Shown piece by piece: positions 1-10,500 of a DNA stretch of 64,000 nucleotides. How positions within the stretch are numbered: position 1 is the stretch's first letter; each line of letters starts with the position of its first letter. Under the pieces are notes generated by a model. The model saw nothing but the letters and a program-made list of their open reading frames with translations, was not told the origin of the DNA and ran no database searches. A program made the position numbers and the translations under genes. The stretch spans positions 434,001 to 498,000 of the forward strand of contig LS483478.1 of the NCBI GenBank assembly GCA_900478215.1. The letters are read 5' to 3'. This DNA is from Salmonella enterica subsp. houtenae serovar Houten. GTDB taxonomy: Bacteria > Pseudomonadota > Gammaproteobacteria > Enterobacterales > Enterobacteriaceae.

Positions 1-343
1 CCGCAGGCAGCGCGACCAGCCAGTCGCCTTTAACGCGTGCGCGTTCGGCCAGGCCGCCCCAGTGGTTTTCGCCCACGCCCCAGCCAGTTAGTAGTACTTC
101 CTGGCCTGCATGAAAGCGAGGATCTTCGCTTGCGCGAACGGTGCCGGCGAAATCAATACCAGGAATCATCGGAAAATGCCGGATAATTTTCCCTTTCCCG
201 GTGATAGCCAGAGCATCTTTATAATTCAGGCTGGACCAGTGGACATCCACCGTCACATCACCTGTCGGCAGTTGACTCTCTTCGAGATGTTGCACGGATG
301 CGAGGGTTTTACCGTTCTGCTGTTCTAAGATCAACGCCTGCAT
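1..343 (-). CDS. acuI: Acrylyl-CoA reductase AcuI (YhdH), N-terminal part, cut by the window edge
   Basis: The first about 114 residues of a zinc-free medium-chain alcohol dehydrogenase family protein; the rest lies beyond position 1. The reverse strand reads from an ATG at 343 (MQALILEQQ...), with a GAGG Shine-Dalgarno sequence just upstream, through SSLNYKDALAITGKGKI and PGIDFAGTV, which is the GroES-like substrate domain of YhdH/AcuI. The known role of the family is NADPH-dependent reduction of toxic acryloyl-CoA to propionyl-CoA in the cytoplasm. It is divergent from csrD. Identification is by recalled similarity to E. coli YhdH; no frameshift is seen in the visible part. Confidence 0.9.
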   Translation of the reverse strand, partial: MQALILEQQNGKTLASVQHLEESQLPTGDVTVDVHWSSLNYKDALAITGKGKIIRHFPMIPGIDFAGTVRASEDPRFHAGQEVLLTGWGVGENHWGGLAERARVKGDWLVALPA

Positions 344-484
344 AACCTGTCCTCACTTTACATGGTGGATTGGAAAAATAGCTACGAAGACTATACTCGC
401 TAATTAAAACGTGATGCCGATGCAACGCAATAAATTGCCAGATAGACCCATTTTGGTAGTATGCCTGTTTCATTGCGCGCCGTG

Positions 485-518
485 GCGAATCCCACCTTCA
501 GATTCGCTTCTTTATACT
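485..518 (+). promoter_or_regulatory. Candidate csrD promoter with inverted repeat
   Basis: A perfect 7-bp inverted repeat (GCGAATC at 485-491, GATTCGC at 501-507) is followed by a TATACT -10-like hexamer at 513-518, about 30 bases before the csrD start. No good -35 hexamer is visible; the repeat occupies that place. The promoter is inferred from sequence only. Confidence 0.35.
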
Positions 519-546
519 GTTTATAACCGTCGGAGTTAACTCAAGG

Positions 547-2487
547 ATGCGATTAACGACGAAGTTCTCAGCTTTTGTCACGCTGCTCACGGGGTTAACG
601 ATCTTCGTGACTCTGATAGGCTGCTCGCTAAGCTTTTATAACGCCGTACAGTATAAGTATGTAAGCCGTGTGCAGGCGGCGGCGACAGCAATTGATACGC
701 ACCTGGTGACCCATGATATTGTCTCGCTGACGCCGCAAATCGACCAACTCATGATCGCTTCCGATATTGTGCGTGTCGATCTGTTGCAGGGGGAGCGCCG
801 CGTCTACAGCCATTCTCGCGCCAAAGGTTACCGGCCAGCCGGCACCAGCGACATGTATCGCGAGCTGGTCGTACCGCTGGTAAAACATCCAGGAATGTCG
901 CTCCGTCTGGTTTATCAGGACCCGATGGGCAACTATTTTCACTCACTGATCACCACAGCGCCGCTGACGCTGGCGATTGGCTTTATCGTTCTGATTCTGT
1001 TTTTATCGGTGCGCTGGCTGCAGCGACAGCTTTCCGGGCAAGAGCTTCTGGAAATTCGCTCAACGCGTATTCTGAACGGCGAACGCGGGGCGAATGTCCG
1101 CGGTTCTGTTTACGAATGGCCGGCGCGCACCAGTAGCGCGCTTGATGTATTGCTTTCCGAAATTCAGTTTGCTCACGAACAGCGTAGCCGTCTGGACACG
1201 CTCATTCGCTCCTACGCCGCGCAGGACACCAAAACCGGACTCGGTAACCGTCTGTTTTTTGATAACCAATTGGCGACGCTGCTGGAAGATCAAGAAAAAG
1301 TGGGGGTGCACGGCGTGGTGATGATGATTCGCTTGCCAGACTTCAATCTTCTTCGCGATAGCCTGGGAGGCCATCAGGCGGAAGAGCAGATGTTTATGCT
1401 TATCAATCTGCTATCGACATTTATTATGCGTTACCCAGGCTCGCTGCTGGCGCGTTATCACCGTAGCGACTTTGCCGTGCTGCTACCGCATCGAACGCTG
1501 AAAGAAGCGGAAAGTATTACCGGACAACTTTTAAAAGCCGTCGATGCGCTACCAGCTAACAAAATGCTCGATCGTGACGATATGGTACATATCGGCATTT
1601 GCGCCTGGCGCAGCGGACAGTCCACCGAGCAGGTGATGGAACATGCTGAAGCGGCGGCGCGGAATGCCGCCCTGCAGGGGGGGAATAGCTGGGCTATCTA
1701 CGACGACACGCTGCCGGAAAAAGGGCGCGGCAATGTGCGCTGGCGCACGCTGATTGAGCAGATGCTAAACCGGGGCGGACCGCGGCTTTATCAAAAACCC
1801 GCGGTCACGCGAGAGGGTCGCGTACATCATCGGGAATTGATGTGTCGCATCTATGACGGTAAAGAAGAGGTTAGCTCGGCGGAGTATATGCCGATGGTGC
1901 TGCAATTTGGTTTATCGGAAGAGTATGACAGATTACAAATTAGCCGCCTGATTACCTTGCTGGGCTACTGGCCGGATGAACATCTGGCGATGCAGTTGAC
2001 GGTAGAGTCGTTAATTCGTCCACGTTTTCAGCGTTGGCTGCGCGATACGTTAATGCAGAGTGAAAAATCACAGCGAAATCGCATAATTATTGAACTTGCG
2101 GAGGCGGATGTTTGTCAACACATCAGTCGATTACAACCCATTCTCCGCTTAGTCAATGCGCTGGGCGTGCGGGTGGCGGTGACGCAGGCGGGTTTGACGT
2201 TGGTCAGCACGAGCTGGATTAAAGCGCTCAATGTGGAATTACTCAAGCTGCATCCGAGTCTGGTCAGAAACATTGAGAAGCGCACGGAAAACCAGCTTCT
2301 GGTTCAAAGTCTGGTAGAAGCCTGCGCGGGTACGCCTACGCAGGTTTACGCGACGGGCGTCCGTTCGCGCGGCGAGTGGCAGACACTGACAAAACGCGGT
2401 GTGGCTGGCGGGCAGGGTGATTTTTTTGCCTCCTCCCAACTACTTGACACAAACGTGAAAAAATATTCGCAAAGATACTCGGTTTAA
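547..2487 (+). CDS. csrD: RNase E specificity factor CsrD
   Basis: 646 residues, the same length as E. coli CsrD. It is an inner-membrane protein with membrane segments near residues 10-32 and 133-155, a coiled HAMP-like linker, then GGDEF and EAL domains. Both signature motifs are degenerate: HRSDF at residues 305-309 replaces GGDEF and ELM at 430-432 replaces EAL. It is therefore expected to neither make nor degrade cyclic di-GMP. The known role is to promote RNase E decay of the CsrB and CsrC small RNAs, which releases the CsrA regulator. It stands alone between acuI (divergent) and mreB. Confidence 0.95.
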   Translation: MRLTTKFSAFVTLLTGLTIFVTLIGCSLSFYNAVQYKYVSRVQAAATAIDTHLVTHDIVSLTPQIDQLMIASDIVRVDLLQGERRVYSHSRAKGYRPAGTSDMYRELVVPLVKHPGMSLRLVYQDPMGNYFHSLITTAPLTLAIGFIVLILFLSVRWLQRQLSGQELLEIRSTRILNGERGANVRGSVYEWPARTSSALDVLLSEIQFAHEQRSRLDTLIRSYAAQDTKTGLGNRLFFDNQLATLLEDQEKVGVHGVVMMIRLPDFNLLRDSLGGHQAEEQMFMLINLLSTFIMRYPGSLLARYHRSDFAVLLPHRTLKEAESITGQLLKAVDALPANKMLDRDDMVHIGICAWRSGQSTEQVMEHAEAAARNAALQGGNSWAIYDDTLPEKGRGNVRWRTLIEQMLNRGGPRLYQKPAVTREGRVHHRELMCRIYDGKEEVSSAEYMPMVLQFGLSEEYDRLQISRLITLLGYWPDEHLAMQLTVESLIRPRFQRWLRDTLMQSEKSQRNRIIIELAEADVCQHISRLQPILRLVNALGVRVAVTQAGLTLVSTSWIKALNVELLKLHPSLVRNIEKRTENQLLVQSLVEACAGTPTQVYATGVRSRGEWQTLTKRGVAGGQGDFFASSQLLDTNVKKYSQRYSV

Positions 2488-2794
2488 CCTGCCGTTTAAT
2501 TTGTTTTCACGTAGAATAACGCGCGCTGCGCCTCATGGGGGTGTGCTTGTCTGCTCGCCAGATTGTTGCAGCGAATATGCAGGTGAATGACCGTTGACAG
2601 GTTGCAAATGAAGGCGAGGATTGCTGCTGATTTTTCCAGCCCTGAGGGACTCAGGCCGAGATTTGTAACAAAGGAAACGAACTGCACTAATTTTCACCGT
2701 AGCAGATGATTTTTGCGCCTTGTCGCTGCTGCGTGTGGTTGGTAAAGTAAGCGGATTTTGTTTTCCGCCCCAGCTTTCAGGATTATCCCTTAGT
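2488..2794 (+). other. csrD-mreB intergenic region, mreB leader
   Basis: About 307 bases without a gene. It should hold the mreB promoters. A TTGACA hexamer at 2594-2599 is the best -35 candidate but it has no convincing -10 partner. No terminator hairpin with a T-run is visible after csrD, so read-through from csrD into mreB is possible. Confidence 0.4.
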
Positions 2795-3838
2795 ATGTTG
2801 AAAAAATTTCGTGGCATGTTTTCCAATGACCTGTCCATTGACCTGGGTACCGCGAATACCCTCATTTATGTAAAAGGACAAGGCATCGTATTGAATGAGC
2901 CTTCCGTTGTGGCCATTCGTCAGGATCGTGCCGGCTCGCCGAAAAGCGTGGCAGCAGTCGGTCATGATGCGAAGCAGATGCTGGGCCGTACGCCGGGCAA
3001 TATCGCTGCGATCCGTCCGATGAAAGACGGTGTTATCGCTGACTTCTTTGTGACCGAAAAAATGCTTCAGCACTTTATTAAACAAGTGCACAGCAACAGC
3101 TTTATGCGCCCAAGCCCGCGCGTACTGGTATGCGTGCCGGTCGGGGCGACGCAGGTAGAACGCCGCGCAATTCGTGAATCCGCTCAGGGCGCTGGCGCTC
3201 GAGAAGTGTTCCTGATTGAAGAGCCGATGGCGGCGGCGATCGGCGCCGGTCTGCCGGTCTCTGAAGCGACCGGTTCGATGGTAGTCGATATCGGCGGCGG
3301 TACGACGGAAGTCGCCGTGATCTCCCTGAACGGCGTGGTGTACTCCTCGTCCGTGCGCATCGGCGGCGACCGTTTCGACGAAGCGATCATCAACTATGTA
3401 CGCCGTAACTATGGCTCTCTGATTGGTGAAGCGACCGCAGAACGCATTAAACATGAAATCGGTTCCGCTTATCCGGGCGATGAAGTGCGTGAAATCGAAG
3501 TGCGCGGTCGTAACCTGGCGGAGGGCGTTCCGCGCGGCTTTACCCTGAACTCTAACGAGATTCTGGAAGCGTTGCAGGAGCCGTTGACCGGTATCGTCAG
3601 CGCGGTAATGGTGGCGCTGGAACAGTGTCCGCCGGAGCTGGCGTCCGATATCTCCGAGCGCGGTATGGTGCTCACCGGCGGCGGCGCATTGCTGCGTAAT
3701 CTTGACCGTCTGTTAATGGAAGAGACGGGCATTCCTGTCGTGGTTGCTGAAGATCCGCTAACCTGTGTAGCGCGCGGCGGCGGCAAGGCACTGGAAATGA
3801 TCGATATGCACGGCGGCGACCTGTTCAGCGAAGAGTAG
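2795..3838 (+). CDS. mreB: Actin-like rod-shape protein MreB
   Basis: 347 residues from ATG at 2795 ([19 protein letters not shown]), the E. coli length. An in-frame ATG at 2720 would add 25 residues that the family does not have. MreB polymerises with ATP under the inner membrane and positions the elongation machinery for peptidoglycan. The actin-fold phosphate-1 loop ([10 protein letters not shown]) is near the N terminus and the phosphate-2 loop (DIGGGTTEV) starts at residue 165. A short amphipathic N-terminal stretch fits membrane attachment. It is the first gene of mreBCD. Confidence 0.98.
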
Positions 3839-3902
3839 TTGGACACAGGCAGGATTATCCCAGGATTGTCCTGCTTCTCCGACGCGAGAATACGCATAGC
3901 CT

Positions 3903-4919
3903 ATGAAGCCAATTTTTAGCCGTGGCCCGTCGCTACAGATTCGCCTTATTCTGGCGGTACTGGTGGCGCTCGGCGTTATCATTGCCGACAGCCGCCTGGG
4001 GACGTTCAGTCAAATCCGAACGTACATGGATACTGCCGTCAGTCCTTTCTATTTTATTTCAAACGGTCCTCGTGAACTGCTCGACAGCGTGTCGCAAACG
4101 CTGGCTTCTCGCGACCAGCTTGAACTGGAAAACCGGGCGCTGCGCCAGGAATTACTGCTAAAAAACAGCGATCTGCTGATGCTGGGACAGTACAAACAGG
4201 AGAACGCGCGGTTGCGCGAGCTGCTGGGGTCGCCGCTGCGTCAGGACGAGCAGAAAATGGTGACGCAGGTTATTTCAACAGTTAACGATCCTTACAGCGA
4301 TCAGGTCGTTATCGATAAAGGCAGCGTCAATGGCGTGTATGAAGGTCAACCGGTCATTAGCGACAAAGGCGTCGTAGGGCAGGTTGTCGCCGTGGCGAAA
4401 CTGACCAGCCGCGTGCTGCTGATTTGCGATGCGACTCATGCGCTACCGATTCAGGTACTGCGCAATGACATCCGCGTGATTGCCGCCGGTAACGGTTGTA
4501 CTGACGATCTGCAGCTTGAACATCTGCCCGCCAATACCGATATTCGCGTTGGCGATGTGCTGGTAACGTCCGGACTTGGCGGTCGTTTCCCGGAAGGATA
4601 TCCGGTGGCGGTGGTCTCCTCCGTCAAACTGGATACCCAGCGCGCCTATACGGTCATTCAGGCGCGGCCTACGGCAGGGTTACAGCGTTTGCGCTATCTG
4701 TTGTTGCTGTGGGGCGCAGATCGTAACGGCGCCAACCCGCTGACGCCGGAAGAGGTGCATCGCGTAGCCAATGAGCGTCTGATGCAGATGATGCCGCAGG
4801 TGTTGCCTTCTCCGGATGCGATGGGGCCGCCGGCGCCAGTGCCGGACCCGGCGACGGGGATGACTCAGCCATCTGCGGGCGCGACTACGCCGCCTGCGCG
4901 TGCGCCGGGAGGTCAATAG
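3903..4919 (+). CDS. mreC: Rod-shape protein MreC
   Basis: 338 residues, a little shorter than my recollection of E. coli MreC (367). It has one N-terminal membrane segment near residues 12-30, a coiled-coil stretch near residues 65-110 (repeated ENRALRQELL-type heptads), the periplasmic two-barrel domain, and a Pro/Ala-rich tail ending in PARAPGGQ. The bitopic protein links the MreB cytoskeleton to periplasmic cell-wall enzymes of the elongasome. Its stop codon overlaps the mreD start by one base, which fits translational coupling. Confidence 0.97.
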   Translation: MKPIFSRGPSLQIRLILAVLVALGVIIADSRLGTFSQIRTYMDTAVSPFYFISNGPRELLDSVSQTLASRDQLELENRALRQELLLKNSDLLMLGQYKQENARLRELLGSPLRQDEQKMVTQVISTVNDPYSDQVVIDKGSVNGVYEGQPVISDKGVVGQVVAVAKLTSRVLLICDATHALPIQVLRNDIRVIAAGNGCTDDLQLEHLPANTDIRVGDVLVTSGLGGRFPEGYPVAVVSSVKLDTQRAYTVIQARPTAGLQRLRYLLLLWGADRNGANPLTPEEVHRVANERLMQMMPQVLPSPDAMGPPAPVPDPATGMTQPSAGATTPPARAPGGQ

Positions 4920-5407
4920 TGGCGAGCATACGTCACCAGGGGCGCTGGGTTATCTGGCTCTCGTTTCTTATTGCGCTGTTGTTGCAAATCATGCCCTGGC
5001 CGGACGACATCATTGTTTTCCGGCCAAACTGGGTTTTGCTCATCTTACTGTACTGGATTCTGGCCCTTCCGCACCGCGTAAATGTGGGGACGGGATTTGT
5101 GATGGGTGCCATACTTGATCTCATCAGCGGTTCCACACTCGGCGTGCGCGCTCTATCGATGAGTATTGTCGCCTACCTGGTCGCTCTGAAATTCCAGCTC
5201 TTCCGTAATCTGGCGCTTTGGCAGCAAGCGCTGGTGGTGATGTTGCTTTCACTGGCTGTGGACATTATTGTTTTCTGGGCCGAGTTTTTAGTGATCAACG
5301 TCTCTTTCAGACCGGAAGTGTTCTGGAGTAGTGTAGTCAATGGCGTGCTGTGGCCCTGGCTCTTTTTGCTGATGCGTAAAGTACGCCAGCAGTTTGCTGT
5401 GCAATAA
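4919..5407 (+). CDS. mreD: Rod-shape protein MreD
   Basis: 162 residues starting with GTG whose first base is the last base of the mreC stop. It is very hydrophobic, with about five or six predicted membrane segments (for example WLSFLIALLLQIMPW and VVMLLSLAVDIIVFW). It is the third component of the MreBCD elongasome, in the inner membrane. Length and position match E. coli MreD. Confidence 0.97.
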   Translation: MASIRHQGRWVIWLSFLIALLLQIMPWPDDIIVFRPNWVLLILLYWILALPHRVNVGTGFVMGAILDLISGSTLGVRALSMSIVAYLVALKFQLFRNLALWQQALVVMLLSLAVDIIVFWAEFLVINVSFRPEVFWSSVVNGVLWPWLFLLMRKVRQQFAVQ

Positions 5408-5415
5408 AGGTCGAT

Positions 5416-6009
5416 ATGACAACTCTGTATCTTGCTTCCGGTTCCCCGCGTCGCCAGGCGTTATTGACTCAACTTGGATTTTCATTCGAGCAGGTCGTGC
5501 CTGGTATTGAAGAGCAGCGACGTGCTCAGGAAAGCGCGCAGCAGTATGTTGTTCGGCTGGCGCGCGAAAAGGCGCAGGCTGGCGTGGCGCTGGTTCCCCG
5601 TGATCTGCCGGTTTTGGGCGCGGATACGATAGTCGTGTTAAACGACGAGGTGCTGGAAAAGCCGCGCGATGCCGCTCATGCCGCAGAGATGCTGCGTTTG
5701 CTTTCCGGAAATACGCATCAGGTGATGACTGCTGTCGCGCTTGCGGACTCGCAGCAGACGCTGGATTGTCTGGTGGTAACGGAGGTGACTTTCCGCACGC
5801 TTTCTGCGCAGGACATTGCTGGCTATGTCGCCAGCGGCGAGCCTTTAGATAAAGCAGGCGCATACGGTATTCAGGGGCGGGGTGGCTGTTTTGTCAGGAA
5901 GATAAATGGCAGTTATCACGCCGTCGTCGGCTTACCGCTGGTTGAAACGTATGAGTTGTTGAGTCATTTTAACGCACTGCGTGATAAAAGGGATAAACAT
6001 GACGGCTGA
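5416..6009 (+). CDS. yhdE: Maf-family nucleoside triphosphate pyrophosphatase YhdE
   Basis: 197 residues. The N terminus LASGSPRRQALLTQLG and the GADTIVVLND segment are the Maf/HAM1 signature. E. coli YhdE hydrolyses dTTP, UTP and modified pyrimidine triphosphates, so it is a house-cleaning enzyme of the cytoplasm. It starts 8 bases after mreD and its end overlaps the rng start by 11 bases, so it is co-transcribed with both. Confidence 0.95.
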   Translation: MTTLYLASGSPRRQALLTQLGFSFEQVVPGIEEQRRAQESAQQYVVRLAREKAQAGVALVPRDLPVLGADTIVVLNDEVLEKPRDAAHAAEMLRLLSGNTHQVMTAVALADSQQTLDCLVVTEVTFRTLSAQDIAGYVASGEPLDKAGAYGIQGRGGCFVRKINGSYHAVVGLPLVETYELLSHFNALRDKRDKHDG

Positions 6010-7468
6010 ATTGTTGGTAAACGTAACGCCATCGGAAACGCGCGTGGCGTACATTGATGGCGGTATTCTTCAGGAAATCCATATTGAGCGCGAAGCGCGA
6101 CGCGGAATCGTAGGCAATATCTACAAAGGTCGTGTAAGTCGTGTACTTCCAGGTATGCAGGCGGCTTTTGTAGATATTGGGCTGGATAAAGCCGCATTTC
6201 TTCACGCTTCCGATATTATGCCGCATACCGAATGCGTCGCAGGCGATGAGCAAAAACAGTTTACCGTACGCGATATCTCCGAACTGGTGCGCCAGGGACA
6301 GGATCTGATGGTGCAAGTGGTGAAAGATCCGCTCGGCACGAAAGGCGCGCGCCTGACCACGGACATCACGTTACCTTCTCGTTACCTTGTTTTTATGCCC
6401 GGCGCGTCGCACGTTGGCGTCTCCCAGCGCATCGAAAGCGAAAGCGAGCGCGAACGGTTGAAAAAAGTGGTAGCTGAGTATTGCGACGAGCAGGGCGGAT
6501 TTATCATTCGTACGGCAGCGGAAGGCGTTTGCGAAGAAGACCTCGCCTCTGACGCTGCCTATCTTAAACGCGTCTGGACCAAGGTCATGGAGCGTAAAAA
6601 ACGCCCGCAAACGCGTTATCAGATGTATGGCGAACTGGCGCTGGCGCAGCGCGTGCTGCGCGATTTCGCCGATGCGCAGTTGGACCGAATTCGCGTCGAC
6701 TCACGTCTGACCTATGAGTCGCTGCTGGAGTTTACCGCAGAATACATCCCGGAAATGACCAGTAAGCTGGAGCATTACAGCGGTCGTCAGCCGATCTTTG
6801 ATCTTTATGACGTGGAAAATGAGATCCAGCGCGCGCTGGAGAGGAAGGTTGAACTCAAGTCCGGCGGTTATCTGATTATCGACCAAACCGAAGCGATGAC
6901 GACGGTAGATATCAATACCGGCGCGTTTGTCGGACACCGTAATCTCGACGACACCATTTTTAATACCAATATTGAAGCGACGCAGGCTATCGCCCGTCAG
7001 CTACGCCTGCGTAATCTGGGCGGCATTATCATTATCGATTTTATCGACATGAATAATGAAGATCATCGCCGCCGGGTGCTGCATTCGCTGGAACAGGCGT
7101 TAAGTAAGGATCGCGTGAAAACCAGTATTAACGTTTTTTCGCCGCTGGGGCTGGTGGAAATGACCCGCAAACGGACCCGTGAAAGCGTGGAACATGTGCT
7201 TTGTAACGAGTGTCCAACCTGTCATGGCCGCGGGACGGTAAAAACGGTGGAAACCGTCTGCTATGAGATCATGCGTGAGATCGTACGTGTTCATCACGCT
7301 TATGATTCCGATCGCTTCCTGGTTTATGCTTCTCCTGCGGTGGCGGAGGCGTTGAAAGGCGAAGAATCACATGCGCTGGCGGAGGTCGAAATTTTTGTCG
7401 GCAAACAGGTTAAAGTTCAGGTCGAACCGCTTTATAACCAGGAGCAGTTTGACGTCGTAATGATGTAA
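5999..7468 (+). CDS. rng: Ribonuclease G
   Basis: 489 residues from ATG at 5999 (MTAELLVNVTPSETR). The in-frame ATG at 5981 lies inside yhdE and would add six residues. RNase G is an endoribonuclease that matures the 16S rRNA 5' end and turns over some mRNAs. It has the RNase E/G layout: S1 domain near residues 35-130, the 5'-sensor region, the DNase I-like catalytic core with DQTEAMTTVDINTG and IIIIDFIDMNN acidic motifs, and the zinc-link CPTCHGRG with cysteines at residues 405 and 408. The long RNase E tail is absent, which separates it from rne. Confidence 0.97.
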   Translation: MTAELLVNVTPSETRVAYIDGGILQEIHIEREARRGIVGNIYKGRVSRVLPGMQAAFVDIGLDKAAFLHASDIMPHTECVAGDEQKQFTVRDISELVRQGQDLMVQVVKDPLGTKGARLTTDITLPSRYLVFMPGASHVGVSQRIESESERERLKKVVAEYCDEQGGFIIRTAAEGVCEEDLASDAAYLKRVWTKVMERKKRPQTRYQMYGELALAQRVLRDFADAQLDRIRVDSRLTYESLLEFTAEYIPEMTSKLEHYSGRQPIFDLYDVENEIQRALERKVELKSGGYLIIDQTEAMTTVDINTGAFVGHRNLDDTIFNTNIEATQAIARQLRLRNLGGIIIIDFIDMNNEDHRRRVLHSLEQALSKDRVKTSINVFSPLGLVEMTRKRTRESVEHVLCNECPTCHGRGTVKTVETVCYEIMREIVRVHHAYDSDRFLVYASPAVAEALKGEESHALAEVEIFVGKQVKVQVEPLYNQEQFDVVMM

Positions 7469-7490
7469 AAGACCGCGAACCGGACGAACG

Positions 7491-7532
7491 TTTGTAGGCC
7501 GGATAAGGCGCTCACGCCGCCATCCGGTAAAA
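7491..7532. repeat. REP/BIME palindromic element
   Basis: GTAGGCCGGATAAGGCG followed by CGCCATCCGGTA forms the imperfect hairpin typical of enterobacterial REP elements, located between rng and yhdP. Confidence 0.85.
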
Positions 7533-7574
7533 CGAGGTTGTGAGTCACATTTTTTGGCAGACAAGGAGAGACGC

Positions 7575-10500
7575 GTGAGGCGATTGCCGGGGATTTTATT
7601 GCTCACTGGAGCCGCGCTCATCGTCATTGCAGCGCTGCTGGTTAGCGGGCTGCGCCTGGCGTTGCCTCATCTTGACGCCTGGCGTCCAGCTATCCTGAAT
7701 AAGATTGAGTCTGCGACCGGCGTGCCGGTGGCCGCCAGTCAACTCTCCGCAAGCTGGCAAAATTTTGGCCCTACGCTGGAAGCGCATAATATTCATGCCG
7801 CCCTGAAAGATGGCGGCGAACTGTCGATAAAACGGGTTACGCTGGCGCTGGACGTCTGGCAAAGCCTGTTGCATATGCGCTGGCAGTTTCGCGACCTGAC
7901 CTTCTGGCAACTCAATTTCCGCACTAACACGCCTCTTCAAAGCAGCGACGGCGAAGGCATCGAAACCAGCCGTTTAAGCGATCTTTTCCTGCGTCAGTTC
8001 GATCATTTCGATCTGCGCGATAGCCAAATCAGTTTTCTGACGCTTTCCGGACAACGCGCGGAACTGGCGATCCCACAGCTTACCTGGCTAAACGGCAAAG
8101 AGCGGCACCGCGCCGAAGGCGAGGTCAGCCTCTCCAGCCTGACCGGGCAGCACGGCGTGATGCAGGTGCGGATGGATTTACGCGATGACGACGGTTTGCT
8201 GAATAACGGCAGAGTCTGGCTACAGGCCGACGATATTGACGTCAAGCCGTGGCTGGGCAAATGGATGCAGGATAATGTGGCGCTCCAGACGGCGCGTTTC
8301 AGTCTGGAAGGCTGGATGACGCTCAGTAAAGGCGAAATCGCTGGAGGAGACGTCTGGCTGAAACAGGGCGGCGCAAGCTGGCTGGGCGATAACGCAACGC
8401 ACACGCTGTCTGTCGATAACCTGACGGCGCAGATTAGCCGCGAGCAGCCGGGCTGGCAGTTTTATATTCCGGACACACGGATTACGCTTGATGGTAAACC
8501 CTGGCCGAGCGGGGCCTTAACCGTAGCCTGGCTCCCGCAGCAGGACGTCGGCGGCGAGAATCACACACGTAGCGATGAACTGCGCATTCGCGCCAGTAAT
8601 CTTGAGCTGGCGGGGCTGGAAGCATTACGTCCGCTGGCGGCTAAACTGTCGCCTGTGCTGGGCGAAATATGGCAGGCTACGCAGCCGAGCGGAAAGATCG
8701 CCACGCTGGCGCTGGATATTCCGCTACAGGCGACCGAAAAAACGCGTTTTCAGGCATCGTGGGAAAATCTTGCATGGAAACAGTGGAAGCTGTTGCCTGG
8801 CGCGGAACATTTTTCCGGTACGCTGGCGGGAAGCGTAGAAGACGGGCAGATGAAGGTTGCGATGCAGCAGGCTAAAATGCCCTATGAAACGGTTTTTCGC
8901 GCGCCGCTGGAAATTGAAAACGGCGTCGCAACGCTTAGCTGGTTGAAGAATGAGAACGGCTTTCAGCTTGATGGCCGTGACATTGACGTCAAAGCAAAAG
9001 CGGTACATGCGCGCGGCGGATTCCGCTATCTGCAACCGACGGGCGACGAACCGTGGCTGGGCATTCTGGCCGGAATCAGTACCGACGATGGATCTCAGGC
9101 GTGGCGCTATTTTCCGGAAAACCTGATGGGCAAAGCGCTGGTAGATTACCTTAGCGGCGCGATTCAGGGCGGCGAGGCGGATAACGCCACGTTGGTTTAC
9201 GGTGGTAATCCGCACCTCTTTCCCTATAAGCATAACGAAGGTCAGTTTGAAGTGCTGGTGCCGCTACGCAATGCGACGTTTGCCTTTCAACCCGACTGGC
9301 CTGCGCTAAAAAATCTCAACATTGAACTGGATTTCCTGAACGACGGCCTGTGGATGCGTTCGGATAGCGTCGATTTGGGCGGGGTGAAGGCCAGCAAACT
9401 CGCGGCGGCGATTCCGGATTATTCCAAAGAGAAACTGCTCATTGATGCCGATATTAACGGGCCGGGAAAAGCCGTTGGGCCTTATTTCGACGAGACGCCG
9501 CTAAAAGACTCGCTTGGCTCGACGCTGGCGGAGCTACAATTAGATGGCGATGTGAATGCTCGCTTACATCTTGATATTCCGCTGGATGGTGAACAGGTTA
9601 CCGCCGAGGGTGATGTCTCGTTGCATAATAACAGCCTGTTTATTAAGCCGCTAAACAGTACGCTCAAAAATCTGAACGGTAAATTCAGCTTTGTGAATGG
9701 CGCGCTAAAAAGCGGGCCACTGACGGCACACTGGTTTAATCAGCCGCTTAACCTGGATTTCAGTACGACGGAAGGGGCAAAAGCGTATCAGGTAGCCGTC
9801 AACCTGAACGGTAACTGGCAGCCAACGCGTATGGGCGTCTTACCGCCGCAACTGAATGATGCCCTGAGCGGCAGCGTGACGTGGAATGGTAAAGTCGGCA
9901 TCGATCTTCCGTATCACGCGGGTGCCACCTATAACATCGAGCTGAACGGCGATCTGAGAGATGTGAGCAGTCACTTACCTTCTCCGCTAAATAAACCCGC
10001 AGGCGAAGCCATCCCGGTGAACATTAACGCTGACGGCAATCTGAAAAGTTTTGCGCTAACGGGGAGCGCAGGGAGTAAAAATCACTTTAACAGCCGCTGG
10101 TTATTAAATCAGAAGCTGACGCTGGATCGGGCTATCTGGACGACGGACAGCCGGACGATTCCGCCATTACCTGCTCAACAAGGCGTTGAACTCAATCTGC
10201 CGGCGCTGGATGGCGCGCAATGGCTGGCATTATTCCAGAAAGGCGCGGCGGATAACGTGAGCAGTTCGGCCGAGTTTCCTCAACGCGTCACGTTGCGTAC
10301 TCCCGCGCTATCGCTGGGCGGTCAGCAGTGGAACAATTTGAGCGTCGTTTCAGCCCCTTCGCTGAATGGAACAAAAATTGAAGCGCAGGGTCGTGAGGTG
10401 AACGCCACGCTGACCATGCGCAACCATGCGCCGTGGCTGGCGAACATTAAGTACCTGTATTACAACCCTGGCGTCGCCAAAACGCACGCCTCGTCACCAA

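Noticed and set aside
110..328. 72-residue plus-strand frame at the left end
   Set aside because: Antisense to acuI, whose sequence is clearly recognised on the minus strand.
2594..2622. TTGACA-based promoter for mreB
   Set aside because: The -35 hexamer is perfect but no acceptable -10 lies 16-18 bases downstream, so it is only mentioned as a possibility.
2783..3454. 223-residue minus-strand frame inside mreB
   Set aside because: His/Arg-rich shadow of mreB produced by its codon bias.
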